Shown piece by piece: positions 26,282-35,200 of a stretch of 35,769 bases of DNA. The notes beneath the pieces are model-generated. The model was not told where the DNA came from and searched no databases. It saw nothing but the letters and a program-made list of their open reading frames with translations. The stretch is from Microcoleaceae cyanobacterium MO_207.B10. GTDB taxonomy: Bacteria > Cyanobacteriota > Cyanobacteriia > Cyanobacteriales > Microcoleaceae. A program made the translations under genes and the position numbers. Every line of letters begins with the position of its first letter. Within the stretch, counting starts at the first letter, position 1. The stretch lies in contig JASJEE010000011.1 of the NCBI GenBank assembly GCA_030064835.1, forward strand, positions 1 through 35,769, in the 5' to 3' direction.

Positions 26282-27190
26282 ATGGAAAGTAAGTATTCTT
26301 CTATAGTTGTAAATCAAGATGAGATTAATTCCCCTAATTTGTTTGAAGACATGGGGGATTTTGTAGTTAAGTTTTGGGGGGTGCGAGGTAGCGTTCCTAC
26401 CCCAGGAAAAGATACTGTTAGATATGGCGGAAATACTTCCTGTCTGGAAATGGAAATAGCTGGTAAGCGTTTGATATTTGATGGCGGTACTGGTATGCGA
26501 GAGTTAGGGGAAGACTTGATGCAGGAAATTCCAGTGGAAGCTTATATATTTTTTACTCATTATCATTGGGACCATATTCAGGGTTTTCCATTGTTTACTC
26601 CTGCTTTTACCCCAGGGAATTGTTTTCATATTTATGGAGCTATTCCTCCAGAAGGAAAGTCAATGAAACAGCATTTTATTGATAGAGTATTACATTATAA
26701 CTCTCCTGTACCGATTAAAGGTATGCAGGCAGATTTGCGATTTTATGAACTCCAGCATGGACAAAAAATGAGGCTGCATGGTATTGAGATTGAGACTGGT
26801 TCTTTAAATCATCCTAATACAGCAATGGGATATCGGGTGACATGGAAGGGACGTAGTGCAGTTTATTGTTCTGACACAGAGCATTTTCCTGATGGTTTAG
26901 ATGAGAGTGTCGTAAATTTGGCGCGAAATGCTGATGTATTAATCTATGATGCTATGTACACTGATGATGAGTATCATAATCCTAAGTCTTCTAAAGTTGG
27001 TTGGGGACATTCGACTTGGCAAGAAGCAATCAAAGTTGCTGAAGTTGCTGGAGTGAAGCGAATCGTAATTTTTCACCACGAACCTACTCACAGTGATGAT
27101 TTTATGGATCAGATTGCAGAAAAAGTCAAAGCAGTTTGTCCACAGGCAGTTATGGCCCGCGAGGGTTTGATACTACCTGTGGGGATTTAA
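26282..27190 (+). CDS. MBL-fold metallo-hydrolase
   Basis: A 302-residue cytoplasmic metallo-beta-lactamase-fold enzyme. After ~25 variable residues the domain begins 'FVVKFWGVRGSVPTPGKDTVRYGGNTSCLEM'. Metal ligands H93, H95, D97 and H98 lie in 'THYHWDHIQGFP', with a later H in 'LNHPNTAMGYR', D in 'CSDTEH' and H in 'IFHHEP'. This 'WGVRGS..P' subgroup resembles tRNase Z/PhnP-like phosphodiesterases acting on cyclic or nucleotide phosphodiesters; the substrate is not known. It starts 10 bp after aroC and is probably in the same operon. Confidence 0.85.
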   Translation: MESKYSSIVVNQDEINSPNLFEDMGDFVVKFWGVRGSVPTPGKDTVRYGGNTSCLEMEIAGKRLIFDGGTGMRELGEDLMQEIPVEAYIFFTHYHWDHIQGFPLFTPAFTPGNCFHIYGAIPPEGKSMKQHFIDRVLHYNSPVPIKGMQADLRFYELQHGQKMRLHGIEIETGSLNHPNTAMGYRVTWKGRSAVYCSDTEHFPDGLDESVVNLARNADVLIYDAMYTDDEYHNPKSSKVGWGHSTWQEAIKVAEVAGVKRIVIFHHEPTHSDDFMDQIAEKVKAVCPQAVMAREGLILPVGI

Positions 27191-27239
27191 TCTGGGAGAT
27201 TGCATTAGCAGAAATTAGTCAAAAAAATTAAGTGCTTAT

Positions 27240-27356
27240 GCAAAATTAATTCCACATTTTATGATAAATCTCCTACTCTTATCCATAAATTATCAATTAT
27301 TTATCCCTATTCCCTGTTCCTTTTTCCCTGTTCCCTATCTCAACTAGGAAATTCCT
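27240..27356 (+). repeat. Heptamer-containing dispersed repeat, copy 1
   Basis: Similar to 28787-28917 along its length. Both contain A+T-rich sequence with a 'CAATTATTT' word, then a run of TCCCTAT/TCCCTGT heptamers (about 27304-27339 here) and the shared tail CTCAACTAGGAAATT. It lies between the convergent MBL-fold and CnoX-type genes. Confidence 0.55.
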
Positions 27357-27370
27357 AAAAGCACGACTAG

Positions 27371-28189
27371 TTAGTACAAATTTAATAGTAACTGCTGACG
27401 ATATTCTTTACTGAGTGAATTGTCATCTCCTAGTATGTTAAATATAGCTAACATTGCCTTGCGTGCGCCGTCATTTTTATATCTACGATTTGTACTTACT
27501 AGACCTAAAAATAATTCTAGTGCTTGTTCATAGTTGGCTGATAATGTTAGACTACAAGCTTTTGCATAGGTTTGATCTAGTTCACTATCACCAGGATTTT
27601 CTGCTTCTTGTTTAAAATGAATTAGTGCTTTTACTTGCTGTATTTGGGGATAATATTCTCGGTTATTTTCTCCAAGGGTTTCTATTAGTTTGTTAGCTTC
27701 TTCTAAGCGATTTAAACTGATCAGAAATTTGGCAGCTTCTATAATTATTGTAGGATTATTAGGGTATTTGTGAAATAACTGATCTAACAAACTTTTTGCT
27801 TGTTGAAAATCACCGGATTTTGTCAAATTTTGTAGTGTTTCTAATTCTGTTTCTAGTTCTGAATTGAGGTTAAGTTCTGCAAGTAGTTGTCGCAGTTTTG
27901 GTTCTGACATAACTCCGACAAAACCTGGTTTAACTTCTCCTTGAGTAACGATTCTGACATCTGGTACTCCTTCTATTTGATATGTTTGAGCTAAGTCTGG
28001 ATTTTGATCGACATCGACTTTAGCTAAGATAAAGTTATATTCTTGAACTAGCTTTTCTAAGGTTGGTTTGAGAATTTTACACGGACCGCACCAAGTAGCG
28101 TAGAAGTCTACTAAAACTGGTTTTTCGTGAGAATTTTCTAATACTTCGGTGGGAAAGGTGGTGCTGTTAACTTCTATTGATGTGCCCAT
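27371..28189 (-). CDS. Thioredoxin-TPR co-chaperone (CnoX/YbbN type)
   Basis: A 272-residue protein. Residues 1-110 are a thioredoxin fold with active site W33-C34-G35-P36-C37 ('FYATWCGPCKILKPTLEKL') and cis-proline region 'EGVPDVRI'. Residues ~115-272 are helical TPR-like repeats ('FQQAKSLLDQLFHKYPNNP', 'RLEEANKLIETLGENN', 'NYEQALELFLGLVSTNRRYKNDGARKAMLAIFNILG'). This is the layout of CnoX/YbbN chaperedoxins, which hold and hand over client proteins to GroEL and DnaK. The E. coli protein lacks a functional CxxC; here both cysteines are present, so redox activity is possible. Stands alone, convergent with the MBL-fold gene. Confidence 0.88.
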   Translation of the reverse strand: MGTSIEVNSTTFPTEVLENSHEKPVLVDFYATWCGPCKILKPTLEKLVQEYNFILAKVDVDQNPDLAQTYQIEGVPDVRIVTQGEVKPGFVGVMSEPKLRQLLAELNLNSELETELETLQNLTKSGDFQQAKSLLDQLFHKYPNNPTIIIEAAKFLISLNRLEEANKLIETLGENNREYYPQIQQVKALIHFKQEAENPGDSELDQTYAKACSLTLSANYEQALELFLGLVSTNRRYKNDGARKAMLAIFNILGDDNSLSKEYRQQLLLNLY

Positions 28190-28651
28190 AGAATTCCTGC
28201 AATAATTTATTTTTTGTGTTCTTAAATATTATGTCGGAATGAATCTAAATTTTGTTGATTTAGATGAACTTATTGGATATTTTTAAGAAAAAGTTAATAA
28301 GTTTGGTTATTACTTAAAAGTGGTTATAAAATAAAGATTAATTTATTTGATAGCTGTCAGCAAAACATATATAATATTTTTTTTGTTTTAATTACATATT
28401 TGTTATCGTAACAAGGGGTGAGGAAAGAACGAGATGTTTAATTATTTTGATGTTTTGATGTTTTTCTACTGGGGTAATAGGAAGTAGGAAAAACCGTTGT
28501 TAGTAAAAATTTGGAGTTGATTTAATTAAAATTAATTAGGGTTTACTGAAAAAGTATTTTGGTAAGGGTAGGAGTCAGTATAAATGGGAGTTGTAGAGGA
28601 GTTAGTAGGAATAATACTGGCTTAATTTTTCTGCCCTAGTCAGTATTAAAG

Positions 28652-28786
28652 CAGGGCTATTTCATTCTCAAATTTGCCATTTTATATATTTACGAGAATA
28701 CCTTATTGCCTGCTTTAGACAACGCATCTTTAGCTATCTGTAAAGCCAGTAAATTCATTGCCAAAATCTAGAATGAAATGACCCTG
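28652..28786. repeat. 135-bp MITE-like element with 17-bp terminal inverted repeats
   Basis: The left end CAGGGCTATTTCATTCT (28652-28668) and right end AGAATGAAATGACCCTG (28770-28786) are inverted repeats with two mismatches. The interior has no reading frame. Size and structure fit a MITE derived from an insertion sequence. No clear target-site duplication is visible. Confidence 0.55.
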
Positions 28787-28917
28787 TGTAAAATCAATTA
28801 TACATTTTATCAGACATCTCCAATCTTATCTATTAAATTCTCAATTATTTCTCTCTATTTATTATTCCCTATTCCCTATTCCCTATTCCCTGTTCCCTCT
28901 CTCAACTAGGAAATTTA
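28787..28917 (+). repeat. Heptamer-containing dispersed repeat, copy 2
   Basis: Aligns with 27240-27356, starting immediately at the right end of the 135-bp MITE. The heptamer run ATTCCCT is longer here (about 28863-28895). Confidence 0.55.
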
Positions 28918-29229
28918 TTTTTTATGACTACTTATTGTATACTAATAGTTAAGTTAGAATTTCCCACTTTATAGTGATGTAGAAACTTCCAGATTACTTC
29001 AATGTAATTTGATTTTTTCAACCAATATTATGACAAGTTCTCTCATTTTACAGCGCTTTCCGATGTTATGAGGTACAAGTATCGCGGTCAAGATGCCTGC
29101 ACTACAAGACATTCAATTCACGCCTTAAGTTATACCAATTTGATAAATGTTTGCTACAAATTCAAATTGGGGTAGTCCTGCATAGTAATGGGGAAAATAT
29201 ATAGAACCCCTAAGTGTATCTCTGAAAAA

Positions 29230-29739
29230 TTAGGCGATATAGCTGCAGCTAGGCTCCGGCAACGCTAATCTCTTGAGCATTAATCGAATAAAACAAAGAT
29301 TAATCTTGGCAGTAGCATTTTCCAGAGTTCTCTCAAAATTTTTGCTCAAGCTTTTACATCTCTCCATCCAAGAGTTAGCTCTCTCAATTACCCACCTTGC
29401 TTTGACTCGAACAAATCCTGTTTTTCCTTCCTGTTTTTTCTCTGCCTTTGATGGTTTTGGTGATAGTTTCAACCGAATTTTGGTCATAATCCCTGGATAA
29501 ATTTTCTTTAACTCTTCTATTATCTTTTCGGGGTGATATCCATTATCAAGTAAGATAGTAATTTTAGGAATATTGACTGGTTTGGATTGAAAATAGTCAA
29601 TATTGTCTGACAACATTTCTATTAATCCTACATCATCAGATACGGATGCCTTGGTACAATGAGTGAAAAAAGGAAAACCAAGACTATCTACTGCTAGGTG
29701 TCTTTTGATACCGTTAGTAGCCTTGTAAAAACAAAATCC
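29230..29739 (-). pseudogene. IS5-type DDE transposase, 5'-truncated
   Basis: The minus-strand frame is open from 29739 to the stop at 29230 (170 codons). It begins mid-protein with 'CFYKATNGIKRHLAVDSLGFPFFTHCTKASVSDD', which carries the first catalytic Asp in 'LAVD'. It continues with 'ITILLDNGYHP' (second Asp) and 'RWVIERANSWMERCKSLSKNFERTLENATAKINL' (the ERxxxW-type Glu region), and ends with an atypical tail. A stop (TAG, 29742-29740) immediately precedes it, and the N-terminal helix-turn-helix of the family is missing, so the gene is dead. It lies directly upstream of the efflux adaptor gene and points away from it. No inverted repeats were identified. Confidence 0.8.
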
Positions 29740-29811
29740 CTAAAATATAATAAAAACTTATCTATTTTTTGAGTTGGCCTACAGCTAACTGTCAGATTGG
29801 CAATTACCACC

Positions 29812-31662
29812 ATGAGAGGGCAATTGCTTACAAGAGCAACAAAGCAAAAACTAATGACAGAGAAAAAATTGTTAGATTCTAAATCTAATGAAACAAATGG
29901 TAGAATGGAAACCTCAATTAATGAGATCGACACTTTACCAATTCAATCTGAGGCTGCTAACTTTAAAGCGAAAGGCAAAAAAAAGAAGTGGATTTGTGTT
30001 AGTCTCCTAGTAATTGTTTTAGCAACAACTTTCGGCAGTTTAAAATTTCTGCAGAATCAAAATATTTCTGCTAAACCAACCTCAGAAAGTTCTCTTCCCA
30101 ATATCCTTTCTGTTAAAGCTATCCCCATAAAATTAGTCAACTCCTACTCAGTTTCCCAAAGTTATACAGGAATTGTAGAAGCAAAAAGAACCAGTGAACT
30201 TGGTTTTGAACAATCTGGTTTACTTACATCTATATATATAGAAGAAGGAGAAAAAGTAGCAAAAGGAGAAGCGATCGCTCAACTGGACACTAGCCAAACA
30301 AAAGCGCAACGAGCAGTATTAATAGCTCAGAAAGAAAGAGCGATCGCTACCCTCAAAGAATTACAAAGGGGACCGAGGGTAGAAGTTATTGCAGCGACTC
30401 GTGCATCCCTTGCTCAGGAACAAGCTAGATTACAAGAACTGCAAAGGGGACCGAGGATAGAAGTTATTGCAGCGACTCGTGCATCCCTTGCTCAGGAACA
30501 AGCTAGATTACAAGAACTACAAACGGGACCCCGTACCGAAGATATTAAAGCTGCTCGTTCGGCATTATTAGACTTAGAGGAACAGGTAGAATTAGCTGAA
30601 ATTCGGGAAAAAAGACGTGAAGGACTTTATAAAGAGGGAGCAATTTCTCTAGAACAATTTGATGAAGCTTCTACTGAGACTGATACTCTTAATGCCAGAC
30701 TTGAGAAAGCGCGGAGTGAATTAGAAAAGCTAAAAACAGGAACCCGTTCGGAACAAATAGAAGCTCAAAAAGCGAGGGTCGCTCAGATGCAAAGTCAGTT
30801 AGATGAACTTATTACCGGAACTCGCTCCGAACAAATAGAAGCTCAAAAAGCGAGGGTCGCTCAGGTGCAAAGTCAGTTAGATGAACTTATTGCTGGAACT
30901 CGTTCGGAACAAATAGAAGCTCAAAAAGCGAGGGTCGCTCAGGTGCAAAGTCAGTTAGATGAACTTATTGCTGGAACTCGCATCGAACAGATAGAAGCTC
31001 AAAAAGCAGAAGTTAAACGTTTCGAGGCACAAATTTCAGAAATTGATGTTGTTCTGAGAAAGGGTGTTCTTTATGCTCCTTTTTCTGGTACTGTTTCAGT
31101 TCGTCATTTAGATGAAGGAGTTGTGGTTAATGCTGGTCAGAGTGTTGTGCGTTTAGTGGAGGGTGGGGAAAGGAAGGTTAGGGTTGGGGTCCCGCCGAGT
31201 CAAGTTGGTCGTTTGAGGGTAGGTCGTTTGGAGGAAGTAAGGGTTGGAGAGAGAAGGTATAGTGCGGAAGTGCTGTCGATTTTACCGGAGGTAGATTCTA
31301 TGACTAGGACTCAAGGTGTGATTTTGGCTCTACCTCAAGCTATTGCTCCGGGTAGTGTTGTGCGGTTGAAACTTAATCGGATTGAAAATATGGAGGGATA
31401 CTGGTTGCCGACTTCTGCTTTGGTTTGGGGAGAGCGGGGGTTATTGGCTTGTTTTGCTTTGGTTTCTCCCCAGAAGTCAGATTTGGATTTACCTTTGGGA
31501 ACTTATCAGACTGAAAAAAGAATGGTTGAGGTTTTGCATACGGAGGGCGATCGGAGTTTGGTGCGGGGAGTGTTGCAATCGGGAGATTTGGTTGTGACTA
31601 CTGGAACTAATCAATTAGCTCCTGGGCAGTTAGTGAAGTCAGAAGTTAGAAGTCAAAGGTAA
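29812..31662 (+). CDS. RND efflux periplasmic adaptor (HlyD/AcrA-type) with expanded coiled-coil repeats
   Basis: The membrane-fusion subunit that links an inner-membrane RND pump to an outer-membrane channel. From ATG 29812 it is ~617 residues, long for the family. There is a membrane anchor at about 60-79 ('WICVSLLVIVLATTFGSL'), then a biotinyl-lipoyl-like half ('GIVEAKRTSELGFEQSGLLTSIYIEEGEKVAKGEAIAQLDT'). A long alpha-hairpin follows, and then 'LYAPFSGTVSVRHLDEGVVVNAGQSVVRLVEG' and the beta-barrel. The hairpin is built of 26-residue units (184-261 and 307-410). An alternative TTG start at 29797 and internal ATGs at 29854 and 29905 exist; none has a strong Shine-Dalgarno, so the start is uncertain. 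The RND pump lies 608 bp downstream. Confidence 0.88.
   Translation: MRGQLLTRATKQKLMTEKKLLDSKSNETNGRMETSINEIDTLPIQSEAANFKAKGKKKKWICVSLLVIVLATTFGSLKFLQNQNISAKPTSESSLPNILSVKAIPIKLVNSYSVSQSYTGIVEAKRTSELGFEQSGLLTSIYIEEGEKVAKGEAIAQLDTSQTKAQRAVLIAQKERAIATLKELQRGPRVEVIAATRASLAQEQARLQELQRGPRIEVIAATRASLAQEQARLQELQTGPRTEDIKAARSALLDLEEQVELAEIREKRREGLYKEGAISLEQFDEASTETDTLNARLEKARSELEKLKTGTRSEQIEAQKARVAQMQSQLDELITGTRSEQIEAQKARVAQVQSQLDELIAGTRSEQIEAQKARVAQVQSQLDELIAGTRIEQIEAQKAEVKRFEAQISEIDVVLRKGVLYAPFSGTVSVRHLDEGVVVNAGQSVVRLVEGGERKVRVGVPPSQVGRLRVGRLEEVRVGERRYSAEVLSILPEVDSMTRTQGVILALPQAIAPGSVVRLKLNRIENMEGYWLPTSALVWGERGLLACFALVSPQKSDLDLPLGTYQTEKRMVEVLHTEGDRSLVRGVLQSGDLVVTTGTNQLAPGQLVKSEVRSQR
30361..31041 (+). 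repeat. Tandem 78-bp (26-residue) repeats inside the adaptor gene
   Basis: Three units occupy 30361-30594 (LQRGPR-type) and four occupy 30730-31041 (GTRSEQIEAQKARVAQ-type), each exactly 78 bp. Units 1 and 2, and units 4 to 6, are almost identical in DNA, so the expansion is recent. The two blocks flank the hairpin turn ('KRREGLYKEGAISLEQFDEAST'). Confidence 0.85.
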
Positions 31663-31690
31663 CTCTTGAATCAGTTTGAGCATTTATAGC

Positions 31691-32128
31691 TGAGTAATAT
31701 TTTCTATTGCTTTATAGGCAATAAAATTCCATCACAAAAAACTGAGTAATATTTCCTATTGCTACATACGCAATAAAAGTCAATGTGGCAAAACTAAGCA
31801 AAAATTCCGATTGCTCTATAGGCAATAAAATTCCATCACAAAAAACTGAGTAATATTTCCTATTGCTATATACGCAATAAAACTAAATACCATCTCACTA
31901 AGTAAAAATTCTTATTGCTCTATAGGCAATAAAATTCCATCACAAAAAACTGAGTAATATTTCCTATTGCTATATACGCAATAAAACCAAATACCATCTC
32001 ACTAAGCAAAAATTCTTATTACTCTATAGGCAATAAAATTCCATCACAAAAAACCGAGTAATATTTCCTATTGCTATATACGCAATAAAACCAAATACCA
32101 TCTCACTAAGCAAAAATTCTTATTGCTA
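31691..32128 (+). repeat. Tandem 52-nt hairpin repeats arranged as a 104-nt higher-order repeat
   Basis: Eight ATTGC...GCAAT inverted repeats start at 31706, 31758, 31810, 31862, 31914, 31966, 32018 and 32070, exactly 52 nt apart. A ninth left half without a right arm begins at about 32121. Odd and even units differ: centre TTTATAG or TCTATAG and tail AATTCCATCAC for odd, centre TACATAC or TATATAC with a different tail for even. The perfect period is therefore 104 nt. Arms and spacer are each about 7 nt. Unit 7 has one arm mismatch (ATTAC). This is not CRISPR: the whole unit is repeated and no spacers vary. Confidence 0.9.
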
Positions 32129-32169
32129 CAAAGGATAAACCTGATAGATTTTTTGATAGGAGAAAAATT

Positions 32170-32267
32170 CATAACTGATAACTAATAACTGATAACTGAT
32201 AACTGATAACTAATAACTGATAACTGATAACTGATAACTGATAACTGATAACTGATAACTGATAACT
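32170..32267 (+). repeat. Fourteen tandem GATAACT heptamers
   Basis: Fourteen consecutive 7-bp units run from 32170 to 32267. Units 3 and 7 have A in the first position and unit 1 has C. The array ends 3 bp before the ATG of the RND pump, so the mRNA leader next to the start codon is made entirely of the repeat and has no Shine-Dalgarno. Confidence 0.9.
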
Positions 32268-32270
32268 GAA

Positions 32271-35200
32271 ATGACTACTTTATTTTACCGAAACTTTCGA
32301 TTATTAATCCTGGCAATACTAATAATTGTTGCCTGGGGAATATCATCTTTGTTCGCATTGCCACGACTTGAAGACCCAGAATTAGTTTCCCGCCTTGCCA
32401 TTATCAGAACTTCTTGGCCGGGAGCTGATGCCGAACAAGTAGAAACATTAATCACAGAAAAAATAGAATCTGAACTATCTGAAATTGAAGAAATTAAAAA
32501 CTATGATTCAACTTCTAGAGCAGGCAGTTCAATTATGTATATTGAACTAATAGATTCCCTCGAAGAAATAGACTCTGATACAGTTTGGTTAAGAATTAGA
32601 GAGCGGTTAAATACAGTTGATTCTCTATTACCTGCTGGTGCAAGTAAAGCACGATTAGAAGAACTTGAAATTAAAGCTTATGCCATGATTACTGCTTTAA
32701 CCTGGTCACAAGATACAAAGCCAAATTATGCAATTCTTAACCGTTTATCTGAATTATTAAAGGATGAATTATTAGCATTACCAGGAACGGAAAAAGTTGA
32801 CAAATTTGGCAATCCTCAAGAAGAAATATTAGTAGAAGTTGATGCTGCTCAGTTAGCTAGTATTGGTCTCACAACTCAACAATTATCAGCACAAATTCAA
32901 CAGAGTGATGCTAAGGTTTCCTCTGGTCTATTTCGCGGTCAAAATAATGATTTACTGCTGGAAGTTAATTCAGATTTAGATTCTTTGGAGAGGATTAGGA
33001 ATATTCCCATTAGCTTTAGTAACCAAGGGCAGTTTACTCGACTTGGTGACATTGCTGAAGTCAGAAAAACAATTACTGAACCCATGAGTGAAATAGCATT
33101 AATTAATGGTCGTCCGGCTTCTGGTTTAGCTGCATTTGTTCAATCAGATTATCAAATAGATATCTGGGTAAAATCGGCAGAAGCAGTCATAGAAAAATTC
33201 CGCAAAGAGCTTGGTCAAGGTCTGGAACTTGAAATTGTTTTTAATCAAAGTAATTATATTACTACTCGTTTAAAAACTCTGATTTTGAACCTATTAATCA
33301 GTGGGATGCTGGTACTTGGGATTACTGTATTTTTAATGGGTTGGAAATCGGCAATTGTTGTGGGTTTAGCATTACCATTATCAAGTTGTATGGTTTTAGG
33401 AATGATGAGATTTCTCAATGTTCCTCTACATCAAATGTCAATAACCGGATTAATTGTGGCTTTAGGATTATTAATTGATACAGCAATTATTGTTGTTGAT
33501 GAAGTTAGCAGAAATATAGTTTCTGGATTAAAAGCTGAAGTTGCTATTCAGAAAGCAATTAATCATTTATTTATGCCATTAACAGCATCAACTTTGACTA
33601 CAGCTCTAGCGTTTTTACCAACTGTTTTAATGGGTGGTCCGAGTGGAGAATTTGTTGGTAGTATTGGTATTAGTGTGATTTTAGCTGTTATTTCTTCTTT
33701 ACTATTTTCTTTGACAATAGGTTCTAGTTTGGCAGGAAAATTATACCACGATCATCGCGATAATTTTTCCCAGAATACTCAACAAAAATGGTGGCAAACT
33801 GGATTTAGAAATTCCTATTTAACCCAGCTTTATCAATTCAGTCTAAGAAGTATATTTAGCAATCCCTGGTTAGGAATATTATTAGGTTTAATATTACCGA
33901 TAACTGGGTTAATTCAAGTCAGCACTTTGCCAGAACAATTCTTTCCTCAAGTAGACAGAGACCAACTGCAAATAGAATTAGAATTATCTGCTTTAAACTC
34001 TATTGAAAAAACTAAAAATACGGCTATAGAAGTCAGAAACCTACTGTTAAAAAATCCAGAAATTCAGGAAGTGCAATGGCGTTTAGGACGTGGTTTTCCT
34101 CGGTATTACTACAATTTAGTATTAGGTAAACAAGGATACTCAAATTATGCTCAAGGATTTTTACAGTTAAATTTAACTGCTAAATCAGAATTAGCTAACA
34201 AACTCCAAGCAGAAGTTGATATTGCATTCCCTGAAGCTCAAATTTTGATTAGAAAATTAGAACAAGGACCTCCCTTTTATGCACCAGTAGAAATCAGAAT
34301 TTATGGTTCTAATTTAAAACGTTTACAAGAATTAGGAGAACAAGCAAGAAGTCTTTTACTTCAAGTTCCGAATGTAACTCATACCCGCGATACTTTAAGT
34401 GAAGTTCGACCTCAATTACACCTACAAATAAATGAAGAAGAAGTTCGTTTAGCAGGATTAAATCGTACCTCTCTTTCACAACAATTAGAAACTTCATTAG
34501 AGGGAAATTTAGGAGGTTCAATAATTGAAGATACGGAAGAAATACCAGTGCGAGTGCGAGTATCCAATGCTCAACGGGGAGATATTAATCAAATTAGGTC
34601 TTTAGATTTACAACCTACTGGTTCGAGTTTAAACCAAAACCGATTTAGTGCCACTGATACAATACCTCTTTCAGCTCTAGCAGAAGTAAAATTAAAGCCT
34701 GAATTTTCAGTTATTAGCAGACGTAATGGCAGACGGATAAATTCGATTCAAGGTTTTATTGCTGCTGGAGTTTTACCTTCTGAAGTTTTGAAGGAGTGGC
34801 AACAAAAATTAGATGATGCCAACTTTAAGTTACCATCCGGGTATTGGTTGGAAGTTGCTGGAGAGGCAGGACAAAAAGATGATGCTGAAGCAGATTTGTT
34901 GACTACAGTACCTATGGTATTTTTATTAGCAACTTCAATTTTGGTTTTATCTTTAAATTCCTTCCGAGCAACTGCTATTATTGGCGGTGTTGCTATTTGT
35001 GCTATTGGTTTAGGATTTTTCAGTTTGTGGTTATTTGGCTATCCCTTCGGTTTTATGAGTATCATCGGCACATTTGGTTTAGTGGGAATTGCTATTAATG
35101 ACTCAGTGGTAGTTTTAGCTGCCATTCTGAAAGACGAAGAAGCATCCACAGGCAACCGTCGAGCTATTCGCCAAGTCGTTATGGGTTCCACTCGTCATGT

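Larger units (their letters stand above)
28190..29229. other. 1040-bp repeat-rich spacer
   Basis: No coding frame worth calling. It contains a 135-bp element with inverted ends (28652-28786), the second copy of the heptamer repeat (28787-28917), and near 29053-29104 a degenerate hairpin repeat with 'GGTCAAGATGCCTGC'. The first ~450 bp are A+T-rich and hold the promoter of the CnoX-type gene. Confidence 0.5.
31663..32270. other. 608-bp spacer between adaptor and pump, almost wholly tandem repeats
   Basis: No gene. It consists of the 52/104-nt hairpin array (31691-32128), a ~40-bp unique piece and the GATAACT heptamer array (32170-32267). Confidence 0.8.

Noticed and set aside
29694-29933. Minus-strand 79-codon frame across the adaptor start
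   Set aside because: It crosses the IS remnant boundary and the adaptor N-terminus in antisense and is not protein-like.
31691-32128. Possible CRISPR array (regularly spaced palindromic repeats)
   Set aside because: The entire 52/104-nt unit is repeated, including what would be spacers, and no cas gene is present.
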